From NCBI RefSeq assembly GCF_018598175.1, contig NZ_JAHESE010000001.1, forward strand, positions 62,001-126,000: 64,000 nucleotides of DNA, read 5' to 3'. The translations under genes and the position numbers were made by a program. Each line of letters opens with the position of its first letter. Position 1 is the first letter of the stretch. Positions 1 to 8,680 of the stretch are shown here, piece by piece. Source of the DNA: Dawidia cretensis. Lineage in GTDB: Bacteria > Bacteroidota > Bacteroidia > Cytophagales > Cyclobacteriaceae. The notes under the pieces are model-generated. The model had not been told where the DNA came from, made no database searches, and saw nothing but the letters and a program-made list of their open reading frames with translations.

Positions 1-2
1 AT

Positions 3-527
3 AAAGGTGTGACGCATCTCATCCAGCAAGGATGCCGCCGCATTGCCCACCTGGCCGGCCCGCAAAACCTACAGATCGGACGCGAGCGCCTGCAAGGATA
101 CCTCGACGCACTGCACGACCACAACCTGCCGGTCGACGAAGAATTGATTGTATACTACGATCTCAGCAAAGCAAGCGCAGAAGCCTGCGCAAGACGGCTG
201 CTCGATCTGCCGCAACCACCCGATGCCATCTTTGCCGTCAATGACCCCGCAGCCATCCAGGTCATTCTCACAGCCAAAAGCCGCAACATTCGTATACCTG
301 CCGAGCTGGCGGTGGTCGGCTTTAGTAACGAGCCTACGTCAGCGCTCATCGACCCCGCGCTGACTACCCTCGCGCAACCGCTCGATGAGATTGGCAAGAC
401 TGCCGTGCAATTCTTATTACAGGAGATCGAGCAGGAAGAAGGTCCCTTTGTTCCCATACAGCGCGTACTAAAAACCGAGCTGATCATCCGCGCATCGTCA
501 TTGCGCACGAAGGCTTTTGCTTCCTGA
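3..527 (+). CDS. LacI-family transcriptional regulator, C-terminal part (cut by window edge)
   Basis: This is the C-terminal effector-binding half of a LacI/GalR-type repressor. The reading frame is already open at the window start, so the N-terminal helix-turn-helix and most of the first sugar-binding lobe lie outside. The visible part has the family signatures HLIQQGCRRIAHLAGP, then RLQGYLDAL, PPDAIFAVNDPAAIQV, and IPAELAVVGFSNEPTSALIDPALTTLAQP near the end. These are typical of the periplasmic-binding-protein-like fold that senses a sugar or related ligand. The regulon cannot be told because its divergent or downstream partner is not in the window. The 155 bases after it hold no convincing gene. 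Confidence 0.93.
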   Translation, partial: KGVTHLIQQGCRRIAHLAGPQNLQIGRERLQGYLDALHDHNLPVDEELIVYYDLSKASAEACARRLLDLPQPPDAIFAVNDPAAIQVILTAKSRNIRIPAELAVVGFSNEPTSALIDPALTTLAQPLDEIGKTAVQFLLQEIEQEEGPFVPIQRVLKTELIIRASSLRTKAFAS

Positions 528-682
528 TCACATCGCTTCCGCCATCCGCAAGCGTGCAGACATTGACCGGCTACGGACATCCGTTGCGGTACACACATGA
601 ATTAACGCGAAAGAATGGCCTATTTTCGTATGGCATAAGGATTGTTGTCGGCTTTCTGTAGCGACCAAAACGGCCGACGCCC

Positions 683-886
683 ATGAAAAAGATTGATATT
701 CTGAACTTCATCACCAGCTTCCGCAAGGCCCCCAACGATATCAAAACGTATCAGGAACTACTCGCCCACCTGGGTGCTGAAAACGAAGCGATCATGAGTC
801 AGATGCTGCAAGAGCTGCAACAAAGTCGCGTCATCCGCGAGGTAGAAGCGTCCGGCGAAAAGAGCTATCAGGTTATCGCCCGGTAA
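683..886 (+). CDS. Small conserved-looking protein, possible winged-helix fold
   Basis: A 67-residue soluble protein with no signal peptide or membrane segment. It begins MKKIDILNFITSFRKAP. Its layout is helix (ILNFITSF), helix (TYQELLAHL), helix (IMSQMLQELQQSRVIREVE) and then a short hairpin (GEKSYQVIA). That resembles a small winged-helix DNA- or protein-binding domain, which is an inference from pattern only. It stands alone between the regulator fragment and a gene on the opposite strand. I do not recognise the family. Confidence 0.6.
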   Translation: MKKIDILNFITSFRKAPNDIKTYQELLAHLGAENEAIMSQMLQELQQSRVIREVEASGEKSYQVIAR

Positions 887-892
887 GCATCA

Positions 893-1321
893 TCATTTCT
901 TTACGACAACGGCAATCCCGGGATTGCGCTCCACCAGCGCGGCAACAAAAGCCTCCTGATCTTTGGGTGAGATATAGATCTCGTCCTAACGGTTGTAGCG
1001 TACAACGATACCCTTACCCGCCGATGCCGGCCGGTAGCCAACCCATATTGTCTCACCACACGTCACCTGCGTGATACTCGCTAACGCGATCTTGCCGCGA
1101 AAAGGTCCGGAGGCAAAATACAGGTGCCCGGCATCGATCCTATAGGATGTGCCAAACCACGTCCATGCCATCAGTCCGACCGGCAACGCCAGCACGGCAT
1201 AGGCTATGGGGTTCTCATGGAAGGGAAGCACAAGCATCTCACCTACCAGGAGCAACAACACAATGGCCATGATGCTGCCGGTCAGCACACCTTTTTTACT
1301 GGGATATTGCATTGCTTTCAT
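893..1321 (-). pseudogene. PH-domain membrane protein gene interrupted by an in-frame stop
   Basis: The start used is ATG at 1321 (MKAMQYPSKKG). Two hydrophobic segments follow (MAIVLLLLVGEMLVLPF and IAYAVLALPVGLMAWTWF), then a bacterial PH-like domain of the YyaB/bPH_6 kind (SYRIDAGHLYFASGPFRGKI, IWVGYRPASAGKGIVVRYN). Translation ends at a TAG at 986-988. The same frame then stays open for 30 more codons to a TGA at 893-895, reading DEIYISPKDQEAFVAALVER and onward. That tail is exactly the usual C-terminal helix of this family, where a Tyr or similar codon is expected in place of TAG. The gene therefore looks full length but disabled, or slightly truncated, by one base change. A sequencing error is the alternative. 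Confidence 0.75.
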
Positions 1322-1470
1322 AACGGGCCATAATAAGCAAGAGCAAGATACCAATTACCGCCCATATTGACGCAAATCCCGAATTTGGCTATGATCTACG
1401 GCATAGTTTTTTAAATTTACCGCTTCTCTAAACATGCCACGGCCATGCGCATAGACAAGCCTCATTAACA

Positions 1471-3852
1471 ATGGAGGAATCCAAGGACCGACTACTACAT
1501 ATCCTCAAGGAAGCACCCATCTCAACCGCCCTGCTCACCGGCCCTGAGCTGGTCATTGCGCTGGCCAACGACGCGACGCTCAGGCTTTGGGGCAAAGATG
1601 CTTCTATTATCGGGAAACCGCTACTCGTCGCCATGCCCGAACTCAAAGGCCAGGGTGCTTACGAGGCCGTCGCCGAAGTGTACCGCACCGGCATTGGTTA
1701 TGACGGCCGGGAAAATAAGGTATACCTCCGGGAGTCAGACGGCACGATCCGTACTGTGTATGCTAATTTCATGGGAAAAGCCTTGCGCGCCGCCGACGGC
1801 TCCATCGAGTCCGTACTCCTGATGGGGTATGAAGTAACCAACCAGGTAGAAGCGCAACAACGGGTGGTGGTTGCCGAGGAGAAAGCCCAGCAGGCTATTC
1901 GGATGGCCGACGAAGCATCGCAACGTGTGTTGCGTGACAGCGAGGAACGGTTCCGCACGCTGATTACAGAGACATCCATGGTAGGCTCGGCACTTTATAC
2001 CGGACCCGAGATCTGTATCCAATATGCCAATGACGTCATGTTGAAGTTCTGGGATAAGGACCAGTCCATCATTGGCAAGCCCTTCGAAGAGGCGATACCC
2101 GAACTAAAGGGCCAGCCTTTCATCGAACGACTCAAAACCGTCTATGCTACGGGACAGACGTATGAGGGACGTGAAGACAAAGCCCGGTTATTTGAAAACG
2201 GCGAGCTTGAAGATTTCTATTTCAACTATACCTACAAAGCCCTCCGAAATGCTGAGGGTGTGATCTATGGCGTCCACCACATGGCGATCGACGTAACGGA
2301 GTCGGTGGTAGCTAAGAAAGAGTTGATTGAGAACGAACGCAACTTCCGCGCGCTCGTCAACGAAACGCCCGCCGGCATCATCATCGTCAAAGACGAGAAC
2401 TTCACCATCGAGATCGTCAACGATGCATATCTCCACTGGACAGGCAGCACCCGCGATCAGTATATTGGCAACCAACTGTGGACGATCCTGGCCGATGGCC
2501 GAACGCCCGAGCTGGAATCTACCCTGGCACATGCCATGCAAACCGGTTTGCCCTATAACTTCAAAGAAGTACCGCTCCGCCTGCAGCGACACGGTTCCCT
2601 GCAAACAATTTACGTCGACCTCGCCTACGCGCCGATCAATGATCCGGAGACAGAAGACAACCGCGTCATGATCATGATACTCGACGTCAATGACAGGGTG
2701 GCCGCCCGAAGAAAACTCGAAGAATCCCGCGATTATTTACAGACTATACTCGAATCGCTGCCGCAGATGGCCTGGACCACCAACTCCGCCGGCGATGCTA
2801 CCTATCTCAACGAACAATGGTATCATTACACAGGCCAGCGCCCGCACGAGGGTGAAGGCCATGGCTGGACGGTCGTAGTCCATCCGGACGATATTGCCGG
2901 CACGATCCGCCAATGGCTGGAATGTATAGAAGCACGCGTCGCGTTTAAACGGGAAGTGCGGTATAAAAAGAATTGGGGAGAATACCGCTGGCACCTCACA
3001 CAGGCCGTACCCATTTTCAACGCCCAGGGCGAGCCAACAATGTGGGTCGGCACGTGCACCGACGTGCACGATCAAAAAATATTTCAGGAAAGCCTCGAAA
3101 GCAAGATCGAAGAACGCACCCGCGACCTCAAGCGCTCCAACACCGAGCTGCAACAGTTCGCCTATGTCGCCTCCCACGACTTGCAAGAGCCGCTCCGCAA
3201 GATCGCCACATTCAGCGAAATGCTGCGCAGCAGCATCGAGCCGATGCCCGAACGTGCCGAAGGCTACCTCAACAAAATTACCGCCGCGTCGACACGCATG
3301 CAGGCGCTTATAAAAAGTATTCTCAACTTCTCCCAGCTCTCACGCGAAGGCGAGATCTTTACCGCCGTCGATCTTAACGAGGTTGTCGCCAACGTACACA
3401 ACGACTTCGAGCTGTTGATCGAACAGAAAAAAGCCACCGTTCGTGTCGACCCCCTCCCCATCATCCGCGGTATACCCTTGCAGCTCAATCAGCTCTTCAC
3501 CAACCTCATGAGCAACGCGCTCAAGTTTGCCAGCACCGACCGGCCACCGCTCATACACGTCCACGCCCGCGCGCTAACGGACGCCGAAGTAAAAACACAC
3601 CTCGAAATAGATCATAACCTCTCCTATATACAACTGGAATTTGCCGACAACGGCATCGGCTTCTCCGAAGAATACGCCGAGCAAATCTTCATCATCTTCC
3701 AACGCCTTAACGACCGCCAATCCTATCCCGGCACCGGCATCGGCCTGGCGCTGTGCAAAAAGATTGTTATGAACCATAAAGGGGAGATATACGCGCACTC
3801 GACACCGGGGCAGGGGTCTACATTCTACATAATTTTACCAGTAACGCAATAA
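1471..3852 (+). CDS. Cytosolic multi-PAS sensor histidine kinase
   Basis: A 793-residue two-component kinase without transmembrane segments, so it should sense an internal signal. Four PAS-type domains lie at about residues 12-125, 155-285, 290-405 and 415-540. The first two are clearly duplicates (GPELVIALANDATLRLW against GPEICIQYANDVMLKFW, both followed by MPELKG or IPELKG). The HisKA dimer domain has the phosphoacceptor H569 in ASHDLQEPLRKI. The ATPase domain shows N box NLMSNALKF, G1 DNGIGF, F box IFIIFQRL and G2 GTGIGLAL. There is no receiver domain and no adjacent response regulator, so the partner is elsewhere. It ends at a hairpin shared with the convergent operon. Confidence 0.95.
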   Translation: MEESKDRLLHILKEAPISTALLTGPELVIALANDATLRLWGKDASIIGKPLLVAMPELKGQGAYEAVAEVYRTGIGYDGRENKVYLRESDGTIRTVYANFMGKALRAADGSIESVLLMGYEVTNQVEAQQRVVVAEEKAQQAIRMADEASQRVLRDSEERFRTLITETSMVGSALYTGPEICIQYANDVMLKFWDKDQSIIGKPFEEAIPELKGQPFIERLKTVYATGQTYEGREDKARLFENGELEDFYFNYTYKALRNAEGVIYGVHHMAIDVTESVVAKKELIENERNFRALVNETPAGIIIVKDENFTIEIVNDAYLHWTGSTRDQYIGNQLWTILADGRTPELESTLAHAMQTGLPYNFKEVPLRLQRHGSLQTIYVDLAYAPINDPETEDNRVMIMILDVNDRVAARRKLEESRDYLQTILESLPQMAWTTNSAGDATYLNEQWYHYTGQRPHEGEGHGWTVVVHPDDIAGTIRQWLECIEARVAFKREVRYKKNWGEYRWHLTQAVPIFNAQGEPTMWVGTCTDVHDQKIFQESLESKIEERTRDLKRSNTELQQFAYVASHDLQEPLRKIATFSEMLRSSIEPMPERAEGYLNKITAASTRMQALIKSILNFSQLSREGEIFTAVDLNEVVANVHNDFELLIEQKKATVRVDPLPIIRGIPLQLNQLFTNLMSNALKFASTDRPPLIHVHARALTDAEVKTHLEIDHNLSYIQLEFADNGIGFSEEYAEQIFIIFQRLNDRQSYPGTGIGLALCKKIVMNHKGEIYAHSTPGQGSTFYIILPVTQ

Positions 3853-3853
3853 A

Positions 3854-3882
3854 GCCGCCAGTCCCCTCCTGGCACTGGCGGC
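3854..3882. terminator. Bidirectional terminator hairpin
   Basis: GCCGCCAGT (3854-3862) pairs perfectly with ACTGGCGGC (3874-3882) across an 11-base loop. It lies between the stop of the histidine kinase and the stop of the convergent enzyme operon. A short T-rich stretch follows on the minus strand only. Confidence 0.7.
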
Positions 3883-3924
3883 GTCACAACGTTTAAACCC
3901 TACTTAATTGTTGTGTATCTTTCG

Positions 3925-6075
3925 TTACGGCTTGATGACCTTAAAGGACTTCTGCACGCCGTCTGCTGTAATCATAATATAATATAGTCCACTCTTCCAA
4001 TTCGAAGCATCCAGGCTGGTAGCATCTACATTTGTGGCAGTATAAACAACCCGCCCCGTCTGATCCTTCACCTGCACGCGGTGCCCCTGCGTACCTTCCG
4101 GTAACGTATAATTCACTTTGTCAGACACCGTGTTCGGATATACGGACACCGCATCATTCGTCGCAGTGACAGCGAGCCGGGCCGCTCCTGCGGGAGCCAC
4201 AACACCCCACGCAAAAGCTTCCCAGCCGCCGATTGTTGCACGCGTACACGTCATCGCCACTGTGCCGTTCTCCGACGATACATAAAAGCCATTGAAACCA
4301 CGTAGCGAAATCGTACCGTCGGTATTCGCAACCCAATCAAATTTTTCCCAATCTTCGTAAGTGGCACGGTTGCACGTTATCGCTTGCGTCCCATTCTCCG
4401 AAGAAACAAACATACCCTGGTTCTGCAGTGCGATCTTGCCACCACCCGCATCTACCACGAGGAAACCGTTCCAACCCGCTACCGCCGTAGCATTACACCA
4501 CATCGGACCTACGCCGTTCTTCGAGCTTACATACTGGTTGTTAAAACCGCGCAGCCAGATCGTCTGTCCTATCGGAATCGTCGGTGCTGCCGTGCTCACT
4601 TTCACTTCCGTTAAACTGTTCCAGCCATTCACGGAATTACCATGACCCAGGATGCGTACATACTGCGCCGTGACGGGGGTAAAAGAGAATGTCTCCAGCT
4701 CCACAGACGTGCCGCTGCTGGTCAGACCAGCACTTACCGTTGTCCAGCCCGCACTCGGGTTATTTGATACTTGTACATCAAACGTCGTCGTACGGGTGTC
4801 GCCGCTATAGAATGCGATTTGTACACCTGTAACCGACGCCGGCGCGCCCAGACAGAATTGAATCCACTGGCCATCACCATTGGCAGACCAACGGGTGTTG
4901 AGGTCGTTGTCCAGTACATTCGACGGAACGTTACCATCATCGGAGCTCGCCGCTGCCGGCACACAGCCCGGGTTGGGATCTGTACCGGTCGGAAGCTCGG
5001 CGTGTGTCGCCGACAACCAGCCGAGGAAGTGATCTTCGATCGCAGTCTCCGGACGGTTCTGATTCAACACATAGGTACGCGTCTGCGGTACACTCAAACC
5101 CAATGCGGTATAACGCGACAGCAGAATTTCATACGGAGCGCTTTTACGTGCCCATTCCGAGTCGGCGCGATAGTTCGGCGAGCCAGTACCCAGCAGACCT
5201 TTCGCATACGCTTCAGCACCTAACAGCAGGCGCGGCTGTGAAGCACCGCTCGTGCGGGTAAACAGCGCATCGCTACCTTGCTGATGCGCTACCTCCGCAC
5301 ACTGCGAAAGACCGATCAGCACATACTGCGAGTGTACAAAGTCGCGGAACAACTCGGGAATCTGACCCGCGGTGTTGATTTGATCCAACTGACCGGTTAC
5401 GTGATTGTAACCCTGGTTATAGAGCGATGCATTGTTCATAAATATACCCGCCGACATCAGCGCCAGGTCTTTCGAAATAAGCCAGTTCGCCGTTTGGTAG
5501 ATTGGACCATTCACATACGTCAGCACCTTGTTTATGAAAGACTCAAAGCGTGTTACTTCCGACGGCGCCCAACCCGCCGCGCCGTTGTTATAATACCGGA
5601 TGATCTCCGCACCGGCCACCCAGATGGGCAATGCCCACGAAGCCTCCAGCGTACGCTGGTTCGGCGTACCGGCATCGGTCGTCATGCTTTGGAACGTCGC
5701 CGACCAGGCATTCAGAATTTGCACCGCCTTGTTGCGATGTGACACATTGCCCGTTACTACCCACCGGATGGCATGCGCATAGGCGGCATGTGCATCGCGG
5801 CGGAAAGCTGCCTCTTGCGGCGAGCCACCGGAGCCTACTACATATACCACAGCATACGGTTCCGGATTATAGTTCAGGTTCGCGCGCGAGTCGCCGGCCA
5901 ACACATTATAGCCTTGCACGATCGGGCCGCTGTTGGCGGCCACTTTTGATTTGATAAAGGCCAGCTCGGCCTGACTGCTAAATACACCCGGATGGCGAAA
6001 TGCCGCCGGGGCCTGGGCAAACGCTGACGTCAACAAAGCAACGGCCAGCATACCCGTTAATAATATCTTCTTCAT
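3925..6075 (-). CDS. T9SS-secreted alginate-lyase-like enzyme with discoidin and beta-trefoil modules
   Basis: A 716-residue exported protein. Residues 1-20 are a signal peptide ([20 protein letters not shown]). Residues about 25-330 resemble the alginate lyase superfamily (alpha/alpha toroid; [67 protein letters not shown]). Next come an F5/8 type C (discoidin) domain at about 368-495, a fascin-like beta-trefoil of three repeats at 498-630 (each with F/YVSS-K/E-NG), and a T9SS sorting domain ending FKVIKP. It starts 7 bases after the chitinase stop and so is its operon partner. The substrate is uncertain because the catalytic residues are not obvious. A generic polysaccharide lyase or heparinase-like role is possible. 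Confidence 0.85.
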   Translation of the reverse strand: MKKILLTGMLAVALLTSAFAQAPAAFRHPGVFSSQAELAFIKSKVAANSGPIVQGYNVLAGDSRANLNYNPEPYAVVYVVGSGGSPQEAAFRRDAHAAYAHAIRWVVTGNVSHRNKAVQILNAWSATFQSMTTDAGTPNQRTLEASWALPIWVAGAEIIRYYNNGAAGWAPSEVTRFESFINKVLTYVNGPIYQTANWLISKDLALMSAGIFMNNASLYNQGYNHVTGQLDQINTAGQIPELFRDFVHSQYVLIGLSQCAEVAHQQGSDALFTRTSGASQPRLLLGAEAYAKGLLGTGSPNYRADSEWARKSAPYEILLSRYTALGLSVPQTRTYVLNQNRPETAIEDHFLGWLSATHAELPTGTDPNPGCVPAAASSDDGNVPSNVLDNDLNTRWSANGDGQWIQFCLGAPASVTGVQIAFYSGDTRTTTFDVQVSNNPSAGWTTVSAGLTSSGTSVELETFSFTPVTAQYVRILGHGNSVNGWNSLTEVKVSTAAPTIPIGQTIWLRGFNNQYVSSKNGVGPMWCNATAVAGWNGFLVVDAGGGKIALQNQGMFVSSENGTQAITCNRATYEDWEKFDWVANTDGTISLRGFNGFYVSSENGTVAMTCTRATIGGWEAFAWGVVAPAGAARLAVTATNDAVSVYPNTVSDKVNYTLPEGTQGHRVQVKDQTGRVVYTATNVDATSLDASNWKSGLYYIMITADGVQKSFKVIKP

Positions 6076-6082
6076 AGTAGGT

Positions 6083-8062
6083 TTAGTTTTTAATGATCCG
6101 GATAGATTTTGCGAAGCCCGTGGTGGAAATGGTCACGTAGTAAATACCACGCTTCCACGACGACGCCTCGATCGTATTCTCCGCTTGCGCCTCGCCTGTC
6201 GCCTGATACACCACTTCACCGTTCAGGTTCACCACCTTCACTTCGTGTACGCTGGCGCCTGCCCGCAATACATAGTGTACTTTGTCTGATACTTCGTTGG
6301 GATACAGCGTCAGGCTGGCAGCGTTGATCGGTGCCATGCGTGCGGCGGAAGCGGGTGTTACGACACTCCAGGCGAATGACTCCCAGCCACCGATCGTCGG
6401 ACGGTTGCACGTCATCGCTTGTGTACCGTTCTCGGAAGAAACATACAGGCCGTTGTTACCGCGCAGCGATACCGTGCCATCAGCATTGGTAATCCAATCA
6501 AATTTCTCCCAGTCCTGCACGGTAGCACGGCTACACGTCATGGCCTGCGCGCCATTCTCCGACGACACATAGAAGCTTTGGTTCTGCAAGGCCACTTTAC
6601 CCGCACCGGCATCTACCACGAGGAATTGGTTCCAGTTTGCCACCACGGTAGCGTTACACCACATCGGGCCAACGCCGTTCTTCGAGCTTACATACTGACT
6701 GTTGAAGCCCCGCAGCCAAACCGTTTGTCCCACCGGGATCGACGGCGCTTCCGTGGTGATCTTCACTTCCGTCAGGCTGTTCCACGCGTTGACCGAGTTG
6801 CCATGGCCTACGATACGGATATACTGTGCGGTACGTGCTGCAAAGGTAAAAGTCTCCAGCGCCAGCGAGGTGCCACTGCTCACCAGACCCGTCGCGGCAT
6901 TTGTCCAGGCGGTACCGTTACCCGATGTCTGCACGTCGAAGGTTGTCGTGCGGGTATTGCCGCTATAGAACGCAACCTGCACGCCGGTAACCGAAGCCGG
7001 TGTGGCAAGGCAGAATTGAATCCACTGACCGTCGCCGGTCGCCGACCAGCGTGTGTTCAGGTCGTTGTCGAGCACGTTGGCCGGCACGTTGCCATCATCC
7101 GAGCTTGCCGCTACCGGCACACAGCCGGGGTTTCCACCACCACGTTGTTGCACCACCTGATCGATGGCCGTCAGCAGCGAGTTGGCGTTCCTCGCGTCAT
7201 CCGAAAGATCCCAGATCATGATACCACCGCCTTGATCGAAGGCCAGGTTGGTTTTGCTTTTGATCGTTGGGATTCCATTGTAGCCCACGCCGTTAAAGCT
7301 ATCAGCGTTCGGGCTGGCACCACGGACCAGCAGGTCGTCAAACCCTACATACTCGTTCGCCGAGCGGCCGTAGAACGGCACACCCAAAATAGCCTTGCTC
7401 ACCGGCAGACCACGGCCCTTCCAGTAGTTGAGCGACTGCACGGCATAGTTATACGTCGAATGGTTCGAGCCACCGCCGTCGTATGCCATGAGGTTCAGAA
7501 AATCTACATACCCGAATACAGGGGCCTGCACACCGTCACCGGTCGACCCACTCGCTACCACAGCTGCCGTCAACAGCTTACCCTGCGCATGCAGCGCGTT
7601 GGAAAGCTGTTGCATCAGCAATGTGAAGTTCGGGGACTCAGCACCGGTTGGGTACTCCCAATCGATGTCCACGCCGTCCAGGTTGTATTGGTTCACCATG
7701 CCCAGCAGTGCATTGACAAAATTTGTACGGTAAGTAGCATTGGCCGCCAGTGACCGAAATGCACTATCGTCAGCGTTGTTCCAGCCACCGACCGCAATCA
7801 ACACCTTCTTGCCGGCAGCATGACCCGCCGATACGAGGCTCTGCAGCTTGGAGGCACCACCGCCTAAACTTTGCAGGCCACCCGTGGGAGTCGGCAAAGC
7901 AAACGCGTAGTTGATGTGCGTCAGCTTACTGAACTGCACATCGCTTACGTTACCCGCCCAGGAAGGCAGGTAGCCCACAACTTTAAATTGCGCATACACG
8001 AACTGGCACAACAGCACTAGCAGTGAGGCACATACCGATCGAAACAGATATAATCTTTTCAT
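6083..8062 (-). CDS. T9SS-secreted GH18 chitinase with discoidin and beta-trefoil modules
   Basis: A 659-residue secreted glycoside hydrolase and the first gene of a two-gene operon. A signal peptide (residues 1-24) leads into a GH18 barrel at about 25-300, with the strand [10 protein letters not shown] and the catalytic DxxDxDxE motif D129-G-V-D132-I-D134-W-E136. E136 is the expected acid. The enzyme should cleave chitin or related beta-1,4-GlcNAc polymers by substrate-assisted catalysis. The rest is a discoidin domain (about 310-440), a threefold fascin-like trefoil (445-570) and a T9SS C-terminal sorting domain. These tail modules are near copies of those in the downstream enzyme. The protein should be displayed on, or released from, the cell surface. 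Confidence 0.95.
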   Translation of the reverse strand: MKRLYLFRSVCASLLVLLCQFVYAQFKVVGYLPSWAGNVSDVQFSKLTHINYAFALPTPTGGLQSLGGGASKLQSLVSAGHAAGKKVLIAVGGWNNADDSAFRSLAANATYRTNFVNALLGMVNQYNLDGVDIDWEYPTGAESPNFTLLMQQLSNALHAQGKLLTAAVVASGSTGDGVQAPVFGYVDFLNLMAYDGGGSNHSTYNYAVQSLNYWKGRGLPVSKAILGVPFYGRSANEYVGFDDLLVRGASPNADSFNGVGYNGIPTIKSKTNLAFDQGGGIMIWDLSDDARNANSLLTAIDQVVQQRGGGNPGCVPVAASSDDGNVPANVLDNDLNTRWSATGDGQWIQFCLATPASVTGVQVAFYSGNTRTTTFDVQTSGNGTAWTNAATGLVSSGTSLALETFTFAARTAQYIRIVGHGNSVNAWNSLTEVKITTEAPSIPVGQTVWLRGFNSQYVSSKNGVGPMWCNATVVANWNQFLVVDAGAGKVALQNQSFYVSSENGAQAMTCSRATVQDWEKFDWITNADGTVSLRGNNGLYVSSENGTQAMTCNRPTIGGWESFAWSVVTPASAARMAPINAASLTLYPNEVSDKVHYVLRAGASVHEVKVVNLNGEVVYQATGEAQAENTIEASSWKRGIYYVTISTTGFAKSIRIIKN

Positions 8063-8463
8063 AAAAAAGGGGATTATGTGAATACGCCCCTAAGCTATGG
8101 GACAACCGCCCTAGAAAAGGAATCGACTTATTAAACGGCAGCGCAGAATTATTAAAAGAAATATACTCCAGGCAACGATCCAGTTGGGAACGATCCCAAC
8201 TGGATGTATACTTCTCGCACTATTACAGCCCTCATTTTGTTGCACAAAGTTGCGCAGATTGCTGCTTGTTGGCATCCCGACTCTTCCGGAATGACTCCCT
8301 CTTGGCAGTCTTCAGATTACCGACCATCTAAAGGATCACATTATCTCACAACGAAAACTCGGGAACACAAAAAGGTCACTGAATAAATTATTCTATCCAT
8401 AATCTCCTCGGAAATATTATGACTTAGTTCACTTATAGCAGTGTGCTATATTTATTTCAACAT
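8063..8463. other. Intergenic region upstream of the chitinase operon
   Basis: About 400 bases without a convincing gene. It should hold the promoter of the chitinase operon, but no clear TAnnTTTG box was found on the minus strand. It contains one strong perfect palindrome (8178-8205). An open frame at 8204-8386 has no protein-like composition and starts inside that palindrome, so it was not called. Confidence 0.6.
8178..8205. repeat. Perfect 12-bp inverted repeat, possible operator
   Basis: ATCCAGTTGGGA (8178-8189) and TCCCAACTGGAT (8194-8205) are exact reverse complements around ACGA. The site lies 116 bases upstream of the chitinase start. With no following T-run it is more likely an operator or cruciform than a terminator. 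Confidence 0.6.
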
Positions 8464-8550
8464 ATGAAGTCACGACAAGTATTGTCATTCAACCTTTACG
8501 AGAAAAGACGTAAAAATCCATCTGAGCGGGCATTGCAGGTAGATAAATGA
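8464..8550 (+). other. Short open frame of 28 codons, possible gene remnant
   Basis: ATG at 8464 to TGA at 8548-8550 encodes a basic 28-residue peptide starting MKSRQVLSFNLYEKRRKN. It lies in the AT-rich segment before the Abi_2 locus. It may be a remnant of a gene lost when the segment arrived, or chance. Nothing identifies a function. Confidence 0.2.
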
Positions 8551-8576
8551 AATTGTATTTTTTTTGCCATGCACTG

Positions 8577-8607
8577 TTGACATCACTAATTTTATTAGTT
8601 ATGTTTG
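8577..8607 (+). promoter_or_regulatory. Bacteroidota-type promoter before the Abi_2 leader RNA
   Basis: TTG at 8577-8579, a 20-base spacer, and TATGTTTG at 8600-8607 match the Bacteroidota sigma consensus (TTG about -33, TAnnTTTG about -7) exactly. Transcription would begin near 8612-8615, just before the hairpin RNA. Confidence 0.7.
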
Positions 8608-8612
8608 AAGTG

Positions 8613-8664
8613 ACAAATCCCGGCAGGCCTCTGGTCTCTATGCACACTTGCCGGGACATTTTTT
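8613..8664 (+). ncRNA. Candidate structured RNA with terminator upstream of Abi_2 gene (abiF-RNA-like)
   Basis: The predicted transcript is about 50 nt. TCCCGGCA (8618-8625) pairs with TGCCGGGA (8649-8656), enclosing a 23-base loop, and six T residues follow (8659-8664). A consensus promoter lies directly upstream and the Abi_2 start codon only 16 bases downstream. Small conserved RNAs upstream of abiF-type genes (the abiF RNA motif) are known from comparative genomics, and this layout fits that class. The match to the published consensus could not be tested here. A plain leader attenuator is the alternative. Confidence 0.55.
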
Positions 8665-8680
8665 CCCGTTATCTGAATTT

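Noticed and set aside
6419-7753. A 444-codon open frame on the plus strand opposite the chitinase
   Set aside because: It is antisense to a clear GH18/T9SS gene, is very rich in Arg, His, Cys and Val, and shows no domain. It is a by-product of the GC-rich third codon positions of the real gene.
8204-8386. A 60-codon plus-strand frame upstream of the Abi_2 locus
   Set aside because: It starts inside the palindrome, has no ribosome or promoter context, and looks like random translation of intergenic DNA.
8648-8680. TTG start 11 codons upstream of the Abi_2 ATG
   Set aside because: The codons lie in the hairpin arm and T-run of the leader RNA, and the family N-terminus fits ATG 8681.
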